Shown here one piece after another: positions 6,356 through 6,732 of a DNA stretch of 6,732 bases. Origin of the DNA: Rhodocyclales bacterium (GTDB lineage: Bacteria; Pseudomonadota; Gammaproteobacteria; Burkholderiales; Rhodocyclaceae); the NCBI GenBank assembly GCA_021286885.1, contig JAJTBM010000161.1, forward strand, positions 1 to 6,732, written 5' to 3'. Every line of letters begins with the position of its first letter. The stretch's first letter is position 1. The notes beneath the pieces were generated by a model. That model was not told the origin of the DNA. It made no database searches and saw nothing but the letters and a program-made list of their open reading frames with translations. The position numbers and the translations under genes were made by a program.

Positions 6356-6732
6356 AGCACGCTGTGATGGTTTTAAATGCCGGCTCGTCCAGCCTCAAGT
6401 TTGCGATGTATCCGCTGGATCCGACCCTGGCCGCCAAGCCGCGCCTGTTCGGTCAGGTGGAAGGCATCGGCGCGGCGCCGGTACTGCACGCCACCGACAC
6501 CCGCACGGGCGAGCACATCGACCGCAGCTTTCCCCACTGCGAGGACGAGAACGACGAGCATGAGCACGCCCTCGAAGAGGTGCTGAACTGGCTCTACGAG
6601 CACAGCCCCAACCTGGAGATCGTGGCCGCTGGCCACCGGATCGTGCACGGGGGCGACCACTACTCCGCCCCGGCCCTGCTGGGCCCGGAAGCCCTGGCCG
6701 ACCTGGAAAAGCTGATCCCCCTGGCGCCCCTG
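6352..6732 (+). CDS. ackA: Acetate kinase, N-terminal part (cut by the window edge)
   Basis: Acetate kinase transfers a phosphate between acetyl-phosphate and ADP, giving acetate and ATP, or the reverse during acetate activation. The 127 residues seen (roughly a third of the usual 400) include the family N-terminus [11 protein letters not shown] (7-17; Asn9 is the conserved early active-site Asn) and GHRIVHGG (94-101) with the conserved substrate-contacting Arg96. The motif continues GGDHYSAP where many homologues have GGE. The stretch in between has an acidic run ([14 protein letters not shown], 63-76), a variable region in this family. The start at 6352 overlaps the preceding stop as ATGA, with a good ribosome-binding site. 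The gene has no independent promoter that I can see and is expected to be co-transcribed with the fused phosphotransacylase. Butyrate or propionate kinase activity is possible, but the N-terminus favours the AckA branch. Confidence 0.95.
   Translation, partial: MKHAVMVLNAGSSSLKFAMYPLDPTLAAKPRLFGQVEGIGAAPVLHATDTRTGEHIDRSFPHCEDENDEHEHALEEVLNWLYEHSPNLEIVAAGHRIVHGGDHYSAPALLGPEALADLEKLIPLAPL

Noticed and set aside
1..6732. CRISPR array, tRNA or rRNA genes, or insertion sequence with transposase.
   Set aside because: I saw no spaced repeat series, tRNA-like sequence or transposase motif in the window. The only tandem repeat is the two-copy element at 1356-1391.

Overview
The window looks like chromosomal DNA of a high-GC Gram-negative proteobacterium. 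A betaproteobacterium of the Rhodocyclales type is my best guess. This rests on the glmU-glmS pair, on a MaoC-phosphotransacetylase fusion followed by acetate kinase, and on strong GC bias at third codon positions. The genus is inferred, not demonstrated.

Layout: (1) Positions 1-993, minus strand, hold the first 331 codons of a DUF262 (ParB/Srx-like, GmrSD-N type) protein that runs off the left edge. Its base composition and codon use differ clearly from the rest. (2) Positions 994-1419 are non-coding. They hold the putative glmS terminator (1314-1343), a two-copy 20-bp-period repeat next to the glmS stop codon (1356-1391), and otherwise unrecognised low-GC sequence. (3) Positions 1420-4729, minus strand, form the amino-sugar operon glmU then glmS, which makes glucosamine-6-phosphate and converts it to UDP-GlcNAc for peptidoglycan and LPS. 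(4) Positions 4730-4936 are a divergent intergenic region with a possible -10 box on each strand. (5) Positions 4937-6732, plus strand, hold a fused MaoC hydratase/phosphate acyltransferase gene, translationally overlapped (ATGA) by ackA, which is cut by the right edge. Together they would convert acyl-CoA to acyl-phosphate and then to carboxylate plus ATP.

The most interesting place is the glmS 3' junction. The end of glmS is the classical attachment site of Tn7-type transposons. Here the DNA switches, within about 100 bp of the stop codon, from core-like high GC to an accessory-looking segment carrying a DUF262 gene, a family common in anti-phage systems. Two AATAAAGT-containing repeats lie at the junction in the orientation expected for a Tn7-like right end. 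No transposase is in view and the terminal TGT is not evident, so this remains a hypothesis. The second notable item is the hydratase-phosphotransacylase fusion, a recognised architecture whose physiological substrate is not settled by sequence.
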